From Prevotella pallens ATCC 700821 (lineage in GTDB: Bacteria > Bacteroidota > Bacteroidia > Bacteroidales > Bacteroidaceae): a stretch of 60,907 nucleotides of DNA. Shown here piece by piece: positions 8,460-16,953 of this stretch; positions within the stretch are counted from its first letter, which is position 1; the number at the start of each line of letters is the position of its first letter. The DNA lies in the NCBI RefSeq assembly GCF_000220255.1, contig NZ_GL982514.1, forward strand, positions 706,540 through 767,446, in the 5' to 3' direction. The position numbers and the translations under genes are program-made. The notes under the pieces are model-generated. The model did not search any database. It was not told the DNA's origin and saw only the letters and a list, made by a program, of their open reading frames with translations.

Positions 8460-10651
8460 TGAATAACTTCCCTTTTATTAAGCAACATGATGCGATGGAG
8501 TGTGGAGTTGCATGCCTTGCGATGGTATGTAATTTTTTTAGAATCGAATATTCAATAGAATATCTTTCTAGAATTTGCTTTGCAACCACAGAAGGAGTCT
8601 CATTACTTGGTATTAATGAAACAGCTTTACAACTTGGATTACGAACTATCAGCGGAAGAATCAGTATTAATAAACTTTGGGAGGCTCATTACCCCTGCAT
8701 CCTCCATTGGAACCAAAATCATTTTGTTGTACTGTACAAAGTCAAAAAGAATAGATTCTACATTGCTGACCCCGCAAAGGGACTTGTTAAATACAATCTC
8801 GAAGAATTTAAGAAGCACTGGGTAAGTACACAATCGGACGGTGAGGAAAAGGGTATCGCTATGTTCTTAGAACCTACTCCTGCCTTTTATGAAAAGAAGA
8901 TGGACGAAGAACCTAAAGAGGAACGCTCGTTTAAGTTCCTCTTTGGTTACATTAAGCAATATCGTAAGTATTTCGGTCAAATTGTTTTAGGTTTACTGGT
9001 GGGCAGTTTGTTGCAGCTCATTCTGCCTTTCCTCACACAATCTATTGTGGATGTGGGCATTAAAAACCAAAATATTGGCTTTATATGGCTGATACTCCTT
9101 GGACAACTGATGCTTACCATTAGCCGAACTGCCATCGATTTTATCCGCCGTTGGCTGTTGCTCCACATCTCGTTGCGCATAAACATTTCGTTGGTAAGCG
9201 ATTTCTTTATTAAGCTTTTAAAGTTGCCTATGTCGTTCTTCGATACCAAACTAATGGGCGACCTTATGCAGCGTATGGGCGACCACAACCGTGTAAACTC
9301 GTTTCTGACACAACAAACGCTCAGTATTGTGTTCTCGCTCTTTACCTTTATTGTATTCAGCATTGTATTGTTATCCTATAATTGGCTTGTCTTCGCCATT
9401 TTCATGCTCGGCAGTCTGCTTTATGGCGGTTGGCTTGCACTATTTCTTAGGCGCAGAAAGGTACTCGACTACGAACTCTTTGAGCAACAAGCCATCAACA
9501 ACAATAAAACCTACGAATTTATTACCTCTATGCAGGAGATAAAACTGCAAGACTGTGAACAGCGCAGACGCTGGGAATGGGAGGACGTGCAGGCTGATTT
9601 ATTCAACGTACAGATGAAATCGCTAAAGCTCCAACAAACGCAGGAGGCTGGCAGCATTTTCATCAACGAACTGAAGAATATTGTAATCACCGTGGTGGCA
9701 GCAACTGCTGTTATTCACGGACAACTAACACTGGGTATGATGCTTGCCGTGCAGTACATCATAGGACAGCTCAACTCGCCAGTGGAACAGCTAATGAGTT
9801 TCTTCTATTCTGTGCAAGACGTGAGGATTAGTCTTGAACGTATAAACGAAATACACCGTATGGACGATGAGAACGGAAAACAAGGATTGGAAACTTCAGT
9901 AACTGACGAAACTAAGGGTATAGACATGGAAAACATAAACTTTAAATACGACCCACATGCACTGAAAACTATCATAGATGATGTTAGTCTCACTATCCCC
10001 AAAGGCAAGGTAACAGCCATTGTCGGAGCGTCGGGTAGCGGAAAAACCACGCTCATCAAACTTATGCTGGGCTATTATCCTGTGCTGGGCGGACAAATCA
10101 CCATTGGCGGAACAGATGTAAACACGCTTAATAAAAAATGGTGGCGCAGACAGTGTGGCGTGGTGATGCAAGATGGTGTGATATTCTCTGAATCGATAGC
10201 TCGCAATATAGCCGTAGACGATAAGGAGATAGACAAACAACGATTACAGACGGCTGCAGAGATAGCTTGTATTCACAATTATGTAATGGGATTGCCCCTA
10301 AAATACAACACAAAGATTGGGCGCGATGGTGTAGGCTTAAGTCAGGGACAAAAACAGCGCATACTGATAGCAAGAGCCGTATATAAGAATCCCGACTACA
10401 TTTTCCTTGACGAAGCTACCAACTCGCTCGATGCCAACAACGAACGTATGATAGTGGAACATCTGGACGAGTTCTACAAAGGCAAGACGGTAGTTATAGT
10501 GGCTCACCGACTAAGCACGGTGAAGAATGCCGACCAGATTGTGGTATTGGATAAAGGCAAAGTAGTAGAAACAGGCAACCACGAAACACTCACGGCAAAG
10601 CGTGGTGCATACTATAACCTCGTGAAAAATCAGTTAGAATTAGGCAACTAA
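8459..10651 (+). CDS. Peptidase domain-containing ABC exporter (C39-TM-ATPase)
   Basis: A complete 730-residue bacteriocin-type exporter. The C39 peptidase covers residues 1-150, with Cys15, His88 and Asp104. About six membrane helices lie between residues 175 and 460 (first one IVLGLLVGSLLQLILPFL). The ATPase domain follows, with Walker A GASGSGKTT near 525, signature LSQGQKQR near 627 (LSQGQ in place of LSGGQ), Walker B YIFLDEA near 645 and the H-loop in VAHRLS. Such proteins cleave a leader after a double glycine and export the mature peptide across the inner membrane. The next gene, 16 bp downstream, is a short HlyD-like protein. Residues 82-171 belong to the repeat block shared with both truncated peptidases. 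No TolC-like gene is present. Confidence 0.92.
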   Translation: MNNFPFIKQHDAMECGVACLAMVCNFFRIEYSIEYLSRICFATTEGVSLLGINETALQLGLRTISGRISINKLWEAHYPCILHWNQNHFVVLYKVKKNRFYIADPAKGLVKYNLEEFKKHWVSTQSDGEEKGIAMFLEPTPAFYEKKMDEEPKEERSFKFLFGYIKQYRKYFGQIVLGLLVGSLLQLILPFLTQSIVDVGIKNQNIGFIWLILLGQLMLTISRTAIDFIRRWLLLHISLRINISLVSDFFIKLLKLPMSFFDTKLMGDLMQRMGDHNRVNSFLTQQTLSIVFSLFTFIVFSIVLLSYNWLVFAIFMLGSLLYGGWLALFLRRRKVLDYELFEQQAINNNKTYEFITSMQEIKLQDCEQRRRWEWEDVQADLFNVQMKSLKLQQTQEAGSIFINELKNIVITVVAATAVIHGQLTLGMMLAVQYIIGQLNSPVEQLMSFFYSVQDVRISLERINEIHRMDDENGKQGLETSVTDETKGIDMENINFKYDPHALKTIIDDVSLTIPKGKVTAIVGASGSGKTTLIKLMLGYYPVLGGQITIGGTDVNTLNKKWWRRQCGVVMQDGVIFSESIARNIAVDDKEIDKQRLQTAAEIACIHNYVMGLPLKYNTKIGRDGVGLSQGQKQRILIARAVYKNPDYIFLDEATNSLDANNERMIVEHLDEFYKGKTVVIVAHRLSTVKNADQIVVLDKGKVVETGNHETLTAKRGAYYNLVKNQLELGN
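8702..8972 (+). repeat. Shared C39 3'-half repeat, copy 3 (within intact exporter)
   Basis: A 271-bp block nearly identical to 2430-2700 and partly to 5306-5537. Here it is followed by the first membrane helix of the exporter. This is probably the complete reference copy from which the other two were cut. Confidence 0.92.
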
Positions 10652-10666
10652 TAATAGAGAAACACT

Positions 10667-11146
10667 ATGGCAGACAGCAAGATAGAACTCCGCAGCGAGA
10701 AAGTAAGACATATCATTGGCGAAATACCATCAGGAATAGTGCGCTATGGCATCACCATCATCACCATTGTTATATTAGTACTGCTGGTAGGTGCATATTT
10801 TATACCTTATCCCGAAACCATCAGTGCAAGAATTGAGATGACCGACAGGCAACAAGGCACAGTAGATATTCCTTATAAATACGTGAATACTGTAAAAAAA
10901 GGAAAGAACGTCAGCATTGAGTTGGAGGGATACGATACAGAAATGTATGGTGCAGCCAATGGCACGATAACAGCCACAATGCATACGCCCCGACAAACGG
11001 CAGCAGGCAGCATGTTCACAGCACAGGTAAAGGTAACGGATTGCAAGTATAAAATTATCGGTGGAATGACAGGCACAGCATCTATACTTGTTAGCAACGA
11101 AAGCGTGTTACAGAGGATTCTCCAGAGAATAACAAATATCATGTGA
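10667..11146 (+). CDS. Short HlyD-like membrane protein
   Basis: A 159-residue protein with a cytoplasmic start (KIELRSEKVRHIIGEIPSGIVRYG), one membrane helix at about 29-48 (ITIITIVILVLLVGAYF), then IPYPETISA and a small beta-rich periplasmic part. The beginning matches the usual opening of Bacteroidota HlyD-family adaptor proteins, and the end resembles their distal beta domain (VSIELEGYD, then a gap, MTGTASILV). The lipoyl and long coiled-coil sections of a normal ~400-residue adaptor are missing, so it could not span the periplasm to a TolC channel in the usual way. It lies 16 bp after the exporter gene and is very probably cotranscribed. It may be a reduced adaptor that docks the exporter to the barrel protein; this is inference. 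Confidence 0.65.
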   Translation: MADSKIELRSEKVRHIIGEIPSGIVRYGITIITIVILVLLVGAYFIPYPETISARIEMTDRQQGTVDIPYKYVNTVKKGKNVSIELEGYDTEMYGAANGTITATMHTPRQTAAGSMFTAQVKVTDCKYKIIGGMTGTASILVSNESVLQRILQRITNIM

Positions 11147-11276
11147 TTTTCTTTTTAATCGCAATGAATAGATAAACAATATATCCAAATGGAGTTACTG
11201 CAAGTGCAATAATTTCGTACACACTCCAACGTAAATCCGATTCATCGTGCCCGTATATATCTGTTATCAATTCTGT
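11141..11276 (-). pseudogene. Fragment of a small membrane protein, no start codon
   Basis: On the minus strand a frame of about 44 codons reads like a protein tail: GHDESDLRWSVYEIIALA, then TPFGYIVYLFIAIKKKIT and stop. It contains one membrane-like stretch and a lysine-rich end. A stop codon upstream and no ATG suggest a decayed gene. It overlaps the end of the HlyD-like gene by a few bases. Weak evidence, from reading only. Confidence 0.3.
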
Positions 11277-11504
11277 GGGTGATTGTCATCATTTTGTGGG
11301 GGGTTATTCATTGTATGTGGGGTTTTTGTATATGTGGGCGCGATAAATCGGTCCCCTACAGCTGCGAACAGATTGCCAAAACATTGCTGACAGATTGGAA
11401 TAATGCGTGGCGAACACACACCGTTAGGCGAACGGATTGGAATAATGCGTGGGGGGAATGAATGGCGATAAATAATATGCAGAAAAAACTTAGGAATAAC
11501 TGTC

Positions 11505-11600
11505 AGATATTCGTTGTTTTTGTTTTAGATATCTGTCGCAATCGTTTCAGATATCTGTCGTGTTCGTTTTAGATATCTGTCAGTTGCGAATTAGATATCT
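11505..11600. repeat. 22-bp palindrome array 1
   Basis: Copies of AGATATCT start at 11527, 11549, 11571 and 11593, exactly 22 bp apart, with a degenerate copy (AGATATTC) at 11505. The 14-bp spacers are related, for example GTCGCAATCGTTTC. Same family as arrays at 17645, 25595 and 31406. Confidence 0.9.
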
Positions 11601-11808
11601 GTAAAATCAGAAACTTTATAGTGCTATGTTATAACGGCTAAAAACCGCTTTTTTGTTTGCTTTGGTTAGCTTCCACACAGAGGCGTTTATGCACTAAAGG
11701 GCAACTAACACCGAAGAAAGCAAAACTACAGAGAGCGTATAAAGAAAATAAAACATAGAAATGCAAGCAAAAAACCACCAATGTAGCACAATTATAATAT
11801 AATTATTG

Positions 11809-11816
11809 TACCTTTG
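11809..11816 (+). promoter_or_regulatory. Promoter -7 box for the CobW-type gene
   Basis: TACCTTTG fits the Bacteroidota TAnnTTTG box and lies about 42 bp before the start codon of the CobW-like gene. No clear -33 TTTG was seen. Confidence 0.5.
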
Positions 11817-11857
11817 TATAGTAGAAACATCATAATAAAACATACATTATATAATAT

Positions 11858-13051
11858 ATGAAACAGAACGAAACGCCCGTCTTACTGCTTACAGGGTATC
11901 TTGGAAGCGGGAAAACAACACTCGTAAACAAAATTCTTAGCAACAATAAAGGCATAAAGTTCGCTGTTATTGTAAACGATATTGGCGAAGTGAATATAGA
12001 TGCCGACCTCATAGAAAAAGGCGGTGTGGTAGACCAGCAAGACGATTCGTTGGTGGCATTGCAGAATGGTTGCATCTGCTGCACGCTAAAAATGGATTTG
12101 GTGAAACAGCTTAGCGACATTGTTAAACAAAACCGTTTCGACTACATTGTTATAGAGGCAAGTGGCATTTGCGAACCTGCACCAATAGCACAAACCATCT
12201 GCGCTTATCCGCAAGTATATCCCGACCTTGCTAAAGATGGGCGTGCGGTGCTTAGAAACATTGTTACCGTTGTTGATGCACGACGTATGTGCGATGAGTT
12301 TTCTGCTGGAAACGACCTTCTAAAGAAAAATTTAGAAGAGGACGATATAGAGAATTTGCTGATACAGCAAATAGAATTTTGCAACATTGTACTGCTAAAC
12401 AAGGTAGACGATGTATCGGCTGAAGAACTAAATAAGGTGCGAAAAATAGTAAGAGCACTGCAACCAAAGGCAGAAATGATTGAATGCAACTACGGAGATG
12501 TAGATTTTGAACGCATTTTAGGTGCAAACGACTTCGATTTCGATAAAGTAGCAACCTCCGCTTCGTGGATTGCTGCCATTGAAAACGATGACGATGAACA
12601 CGAACATGGACACGACCACCATCATCACCATCATCACGACCACCACCATGACCACCTTGAGAACGAAGAAAGTGGAGAGGCTTTGGAATACAATATAGAC
12701 ACTTTTGTTTACTATGCTCGTAAGCCAATGGACTTAAACTTTTTCGACGACTTTGTTGCACGTAAGTGGCACAAAAGCATTATACGGTGTAAAGGGTTGT
12801 GCTATTTCGACAACGAAAAAGACACCTGCTATGTTTTCGAACAGGCTGGTAAGCAAGTTACCCTGCGCAATGCCGGACAATGGTATGCCACAATGCCAGC
12901 CTTTGAGCTTCGTGAGTTTCTTGAGAAAAACCCGAAACTAAAGAAAGACTGGGAAGAGCCTTATGGAGACCGTATGCAAAAGCTAGTATTCATTGGTCAG
13001 AATATGGATAAAGAGGCAATAAAAGCCGAATTAGACAAATGCCTGAAATAA
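11858..13051 (+). CDS. CobW/ZNG1-family GTP-binding metal chaperone
   Basis: A 397-residue G3E-family GTPase. Walker A is GYLGSGKT at residues 13-20, the metal-binding CxCC is Cys72-Ile-Cys74-Cys75 (in NGCICCTLK), and NKVDD near 170 is the base-recognition loop. A very histidine-rich linker follows at about 247-270 (runs of H and D), then the C-terminal CobW domain. The family inserts or supplies zinc or cobalt to client enzymes. The His-rich loop favours a zinc or nickel buffering role, but the metal cannot be told from sequence. A promoter box sits at 11809. The cyclophilin gene starts 10 bp after the stop, so the two are probably cotranscribed. Confidence 0.88.
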   Translation: MKQNETPVLLLTGYLGSGKTTLVNKILSNNKGIKFAVIVNDIGEVNIDADLIEKGGVVDQQDDSLVALQNGCICCTLKMDLVKQLSDIVKQNRFDYIVIEASGICEPAPIAQTICAYPQVYPDLAKDGRAVLRNIVTVVDARRMCDEFSAGNDLLKKNLEEDDIENLLIQQIEFCNIVLLNKVDDVSAEELNKVRKIVRALQPKAEMIECNYGDVDFERILGANDFDFDKVATSASWIAAIENDDDEHEHGHDHHHHHHHDHHHDHLENEESGEALEYNIDTFVYYARKPMDLNFFDDFVARKWHKSIIRCKGLCYFDNEKDTCYVFEQAGKQVTLRNAGQWYATMPAFELREFLEKNPKLKKDWEEPYGDRMQKLVFIGQNMDKEAIKAELDKCLK

Positions 13052-13061
13052 ACGAAGAAAT

Positions 13062-13742
13062 ATGAAGAGAACTATTTTTATTTGCTTGCTCTGCCTTGTT
13101 GCAGTTCTGGCACAAGCACAAAGCGAGCCTCAGCACGAAGTGGAACTTGTTACAGATAGTGGAACAATAGTGCTTGCATTATATAACGACACTCCTAAGC
13201 ATTGCGACAACTTCCTGAAACAAGTGCGTTCTGGTGCCTACAATGGGGTGCTATTTCATCGTGTTATTAAAGACTTTATGGTGCAAACAGGCGATTTAGC
13301 TTCGAAAACAGCAAAGCCAGGGCAACAGCTTGGCGATACGCCAGAAGCATATAGCATACCTGCCGAAATTTGTTTTCCTAAGCACTACCATAAACGAGGC
13401 GCACTGGCAGCCGCACGCGAGGGCGATAACGTTAATCCTGAAAGAGCATCATCGTCTACACAGTTTTACATTGTTTGGGGACAAAAGTTTACCGACAAGC
13501 AGTTGGAATGGGCGCAAAGCAGAATAGACAAATATACCAACGGACAGGCAAAACTAACTCCCGAACTTTGCGAAGTGTATAAAACGCAGGGGGGCACACC
13601 TCATCTCGATGGTTCGTACACTGTTTTCGGCGAAGTTATTGACGGTTTAAACGTTATTGAGAAAATACAAAAAACAACAACCGATAGCAACGATAGACCC
13701 GTAAACGATATACGCATTATTAGCGCAAGAGTAATAAAATAA
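13062..13742 (+). CDS. Secreted cyclophilin-type peptidyl-prolyl isomerase
   Basis: A 226-residue protein with a signal peptide (residues 1-19, ending LAQAQ) and a single cyclophilin domain: GAYNGVLFHRVIKDFMVQTGD, then SSSTQFYIVWG and DGSYTVFGEVIDGLNV. The FHRVI.DFM.Q.GD and the FGEV segments are the usual proline-isomerase active-site strands. It should act in the periplasm on folding exported proteins. A 30-residue insertion around 135-170 (KFTDKQLEWAQSRID) is common in Bacteroidota copies. It lies 10 bp after the CobW-type GTPase and probably shares its transcript. Confidence 0.9.
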   Translation: MKRTIFICLLCLVAVLAQAQSEPQHEVELVTDSGTIVLALYNDTPKHCDNFLKQVRSGAYNGVLFHRVIKDFMVQTGDLASKTAKPGQQLGDTPEAYSIPAEICFPKHYHKRGALAAAREGDNVNPERASSSTQFYIVWGQKFTDKQLEWAQSRIDKYTNGQAKLTPELCEVYKTQGGTPHLDGSYTVFGEVIDGLNVIEKIQKTTTDSNDRPVNDIRIISARVIK

Positions 13743-13834
13743 AAGCATTTTAAAGCAAATAGGGCATTACATCATAATATGTATAGTTCGTATTGCTATG
13801 ATATTGTTTGCTAACATCTTTTATATTCTTATAG

Positions 13835-13901
13835 GCAGATTGTGTGTCTGTGCAACTTTACGTAGCCCGCTACACCAGCATTACCCAGACAGGCAATCTG
13901 C
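13835..13901. other. Long stem-loop, possible structured RNA
   Basis: A 67-bp stretch with nested perfect stems: GCAGATTG (13835-13842) pairs with CAATCTGC (13894-13901), and TGTCTG pairs with CAGACA inside. A small GTAG/CTAC hairpin sits in the middle. On the minus strand the core GGGTAATGCTGGTGTAG resembles the 3' half of a thiamine riboswitch, but the CTGAGA part and any thi gene are absent. It lies in the ~610-bp gap after the cyclophilin gene. Confidence 0.4.
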
Positions 13902-14128
13902 ACGATAATAAAACAAAATATGTTTAGCTTTAACAACAAATTTGGGTTTAAAGCATAGAGCTCTTAAGAATACTATTCTCGTAGCAACTCTATGCTTATT
14001 TCGTGTTTTACAAACACTACTATTGCTACGTTTTTTTACAACTATAAAAGAACAAAAAAACTTATAACCGCTAAGAATATCTAACCTCTCTGAAGTTTCA
14101 GAAACACTTGTTTGCTACGCCAAACAAA

Positions 14129-14172
14129 TGTTATTGTAAATACAGTAATATGCTATTGTAAATACAGTAATA
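14129..14172. repeat. Two tandem copies of a 22-bp repeat
   Basis: TGTTATTGTAAATACAGTAA+TA at 14129-14150 is repeated, with one change, at 14151-14172. The unit length equals that of the palindrome arrays, but the sequence is unrelated. Confidence 0.85.
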
Positions 14173-14203
14173 TGTTTTTGCACAACAGTTTGTGTGTTTT
14201 GCA

Positions 14204-14236
14204 TAAAAAAAGGACGTGTCAATCGCGACACATCCT
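14204..14236 (-). terminator. Terminator for the minus-strand Skp-like operon
   Basis: On the minus strand a 10-bp stem (AGGATGTGTC / GACACGTCCT, one mismatch) is followed by a run of seven T. It lies about 120 bp after the stop of the Skp-like gene. Confidence 0.6.
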
Positions 14237-14352
14237 TCGTTATTAACCTCAAATCTTTGTCTGTATGTTCATTGTTATACTCAAATAACAATGTTCTTTC
14301 TTCTGTATCACTACAGAAAAAAAGTCACTAAAATGAAAATAAAAATAATATT

Positions 14353-14949
14353 CTATTTCTTCAATCCTGTGTATGCTTTGTTCATTCCTTGCAACACATC
14401 ACTTGTAATATTGCAAGCATCGTCGGCATAAAGAATGTTATCGCCACTCTTAGCAAGTATCATAACATACTTTTTATCTTTATTATAAGTCTTCAGATAG
14501 TTGTGTACACTGTCTGAAAGAGCCTTATTATATTTTGCAACCTCTTTCTGATACTCAGCTCCTAAACGTTGTTGCAAAGCCTCAGCGTCGGCAGCTTGCT
14601 TCTGAATACCAGCCTGAATTTGCTGTGCCTGTGCTTGTGTAAACTTGTTAGCCTGCACATTTTGTTGGAAGTTAGCCGCAGCTTGTTGCAAAGCTTGTTG
14701 CTTTCCGGCAAGAGTTTTCTGTATATTCTTCTCTTTTGCTTCGAGTATTTTTGTAACTTCTTTCCAATATTTGTATTGTCCCATAATAGAGTCTATCTCT
14801 ACATAGGCTATTTGTTGCGAACCTGCAGTGGCTGTTGTAGCTGCTGTTTTTGGTGTTTCCTTTGTGTCGTTAGCTTGTGGTTGCTTGTTACAAGACATTA
14901 TACCGCATGCCATTATTACGACTGCCAATGCACTTAAAGTACTTTTCAT
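14353..14949 (-). CDS. OmpH/Skp-like periplasmic lipoprotein
   Basis: A 198-residue protein starting MKSTLSALAVVIMACGIMSCNK, a lipoprotein signal with the lipidated Cys in the SCN box. A Thr/Ala-rich linker follows, then QIAYVEIDSIMGQYKYWKE, the N-terminal strand of Skp/OmpH chaperones, and a long alanine- and glutamine-rich helical hairpin (about residues 70-150) ending in a short beta region (KYVMILAKSGDNILYADDACNIT). The family holds unfolded outer-membrane proteins in the periplasm. The ATG at 14949 is chosen over one 8 codons upstream because the signal peptide begins there. It lies downstream of, and on the same strand as, a small membrane protein gene. Confidence 0.8.
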   Translation of the reverse strand: MKSTLSALAVVIMACGIMSCNKQPQANDTKETPKTAATTATAGSQQIAYVEIDSIMGQYKYWKEVTKILEAKEKNIQKTLAGKQQALQQAAANFQQNVQANKFTQAQAQQIQAGIQKQAADAEALQQRLGAEYQKEVAKYNKALSDSVHNYLKTYNKDKKYVMILAKSGDNILYADDACNITSDVLQGMNKAYTGLKK

Positions 14950-15008
14950 TTTTATGTTTTTATTAATATTCATTCGTTATAATCAATGGGTGTGTTCTGC
15001 CATATTTC

Positions 15009-15203
15009 TTAATAAGCCTTGTTAGAGGCACGTGCCTCGCGGTCTTGATCAATAACACAATGTATTCCTTTTTCGCGCATATATTTATTATCGTGTATAT
15101 GTTGCGATTGGAAGTTAGCACCTTTTTTTAATAGCACTCTTACCGAAAGCAATAGCATTGCAATAGCAATTATTAACACACTCAACAGTAAAGTTTCAAC
15201 CAT
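15009..15203 (-). CDS. Small conserved membrane protein
   Basis: A 64-residue protein beginning MVETLLLSVLIIAIAMLLLSV, a single membrane helix, followed by a cytoplasmic tail (GANFQSQHIHDNKYMREKGIHCVIDQDREAR). Tails of the type 'NK.MR.KGI.CV..QDREAR' are, to my recollection, common in Bacteroidales hypothetical proteins; no function is known to me. A longer frame extends to 15245, but the downstream ATG gives the cleaner helix. It precedes the Skp-like gene on the same strand and faces pepD across a short divergent promoter region. Confidence 0.6.
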   Translation of the reverse strand: MVETLLLSVLIIAIAMLLLSVRVLLKKGANFQSQHIHDNKYMREKGIHCVIDQDREARASNKAY

Positions 15204-15209
15204 TTTACT

Positions 15210-15217
15210 TATCTTTG
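15210..15217 (+). promoter_or_regulatory. Promoter -7 box for pepD
   Basis: TATCTTTG matches TAnnTTTG and lies 63 bp before the pepD start codon, inside the space between the divergent genes. Confidence 0.55.
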
Positions 15218-15280
15218 CATCTAATATTTCTGGCAAAGGTAGCACAAATCAAGAATATAACAAAACAAATACTATTAAAA

Positions 15281-16732
15281 ATGACAAACAGTGAATTAAA
15301 ACCAGCTCGTGTATTCGAGCAGTTCGCAAAAATTAATCAGATTCCTCGTCCTTCTAAACATGAGGAAAAGATGATAGAGTATCTTGTGGAGTTTGGCAAA
15401 AACCACAATTTGGATACCAAAGTAGATAAGACTGGCAACGTGCTTATTACTAAACCTGCAACGAAAGGTATGGAAAACGCACCCACCATTATATTGCAAA
15501 GCCATATAGATATGGTTTGCGACAAGCTTGTAGACTTAGATTTCGATTTCCACAAAGATGCCATTCAAACCTATATAGATGGTGAATGGCTAAAAGCAAA
15601 AGGCACTACGCTGGGTGCCGATGATGGTATTGGTGTGGCATACGAATTAGCTATACTCGATTCTGACGATATTGAACACGGAAAAATAGAGTGTCTCTTC
15701 ACAGTAGATGAAGAAACAGGACTTACTGGTGCTTTTGGTTTAGAGCCTAATTGGCTTACTGGCGAATACCTTATTAATTTGGATTCGGAAGACGAAGGAC
15801 AAATTTTCGTTAGCTGTGCTGGTGGTGTTACTACCGATTGTGTGTTTAATTTTAAACGCGAGAGTGCACCGTCTGGCTACTTCTTTATGGAAGTTAGTGT
15901 TAAGGGATTGATTGGCGGACACTCTGGAGACGACATTAACAAGAAGCGCGCAAATGCCATTAAGCTCATTGGACGCTTTCTCTACATGGAGCAAAGCAAG
16001 ATAGATGTGCGCCTTGCTGCATGGAATTCGGGCAAATTAGATAATGCCATTCCACGCGATGGCAAGGCTGTCTTTGCTGTTCCTGCTGATAAGAAAGAGG
16101 AAGTTATGGCAGACTGGAACGTGTTTACAAAGGGTATTGAAGAAGAGTATCACGTGTCTGACCCTAACGCTGTATGGGGAATGGAAAGCACAGAGGCGCG
16201 TCCGGTAATTGAGAAAGATGTTGCTCGCCGGCTTATCATGGCTGTGCAGGCTGTAGATAACGGTCCGCTCACCAACTGTCAGGACGAAGCCATTGCTTAC
16301 ATGGTTGAAACTTCTAGCAATATTGCTGTTGTAAAAACAGACGAAAACACTATTACCGTTATTGCATCGCAACGTTCTAACGTGCCAAGTGCGCTCATAA
16401 ACATGGGCAACACTGTTAAGGCTTGTTTCGAAATGGCAGGTGCCGAAGTAACGCAACACGACCCTTATCCCGGTTGGAAAATGAATCCGGACTCTAAACT
16501 TGTTGATGTAGCAGTAGAAGAGTATAAAAAACTATTTGGCAAAGAGCCTAAAGTGCTTGGTATCCATGCTGGTTTGGAATGCGGACTGATATCTGAGAAG
16601 TATCCTAACGTAGATATGATGAGCGTTGGACCTACGCTTCGTTTCGTACATACACCCGATGAACGTTTGCTAATACCTACAGCGCAAATGGTTTGGGACC
16701 ATCTTCTCGCAATACTAAAAAATATTAGATAA
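15281..16732 (+). CDS. pepD: Aminoacyl-histidine dipeptidase (M20 family)
   Basis: A 483-residue zinc metallopeptidase that cleaves dipeptides with histidine at the C-terminus and similar small peptides in the cytoplasm. The start at 15281 (MTNSELKPARVFEQFAKINQIPRPS) matches the family; the open frame upstream is not used. M20 metal-site motifs are visible: LQSHIDMVC (His and Asp ligands), KGTTLGADDGIG (bridging Asp), VDEETG (catalytic Glu-Glu), NLDSEDEG and, near the C-terminus, GIHAGLECG. GGHSGDDI marks the lid domain. A hairpin with a T-rich tail follows at 16767. It stands as a single gene with its own promoter box. Confidence 0.95.
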   Translation: MTNSELKPARVFEQFAKINQIPRPSKHEEKMIEYLVEFGKNHNLDTKVDKTGNVLITKPATKGMENAPTIILQSHIDMVCDKLVDLDFDFHKDAIQTYIDGEWLKAKGTTLGADDGIGVAYELAILDSDDIEHGKIECLFTVDEETGLTGAFGLEPNWLTGEYLINLDSEDEGQIFVSCAGGVTTDCVFNFKRESAPSGYFFMEVSVKGLIGGHSGDDINKKRANAIKLIGRFLYMEQSKIDVRLAAWNSGKLDNAIPRDGKAVFAVPADKKEEVMADWNVFTKGIEEEYHVSDPNAVWGMESTEARPVIEKDVARRLIMAVQAVDNGPLTNCQDEAIAYMVETSSNIAVVKTDENTITVIASQRSNVPSALINMGNTVKACFEMAGAEVTQHDPYPGWKMNPDSKLVDVAVEEYKKLFGKEPKVLGIHAGLECGLISEKYPNVDMMSVGPTLRFVHTPDERLLIPTAQMVWDHLLAILKNIR

Positions 16733-16766
16733 TAGGCACTCTCCTCTAAGAAAACACATAATTACA

Positions 16767-16804
16767 CGCCTGTTTGCTCGCAAAGAGTAGACAGGCGATT
16801 TTGT
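16767..16804 (+). terminator. Terminator after pepD
   Basis: CGCCTGT at 16767-16773 pairs with ACAGGCG at 16791-16797 and is followed by ATTTTGTTT. Confidence 0.7.
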
Positions 16805-16900
16805 TTGCCACAAACAAAAAGAAATTGTTCTTTATCAATTTTTATCATTTATATTTCTTTTTTCTAATAAAATATTTGAGTGCAAACAGAAAAAAAGGTG

Positions 16901-16908
16901 TACATTTG
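16901..16908 (+). promoter_or_regulatory. Promoter -7 box for the barrel gene at 16954
   Basis: TACATTTG fits TAnnTTTG and is 45 bp before the start codon. Confidence 0.55.
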
Positions 16909-16953
16909 CAACCAGAAAAGATAATTTATAAACAAACAAAATACTAGAAAGAA

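Noticed and set aside
12264..12761. 165-codon minus-strand frame opposite the CobW-type gene
   Set aside because: It is the antisense shadow of the His-rich GTPase gene and has no protein-like features.
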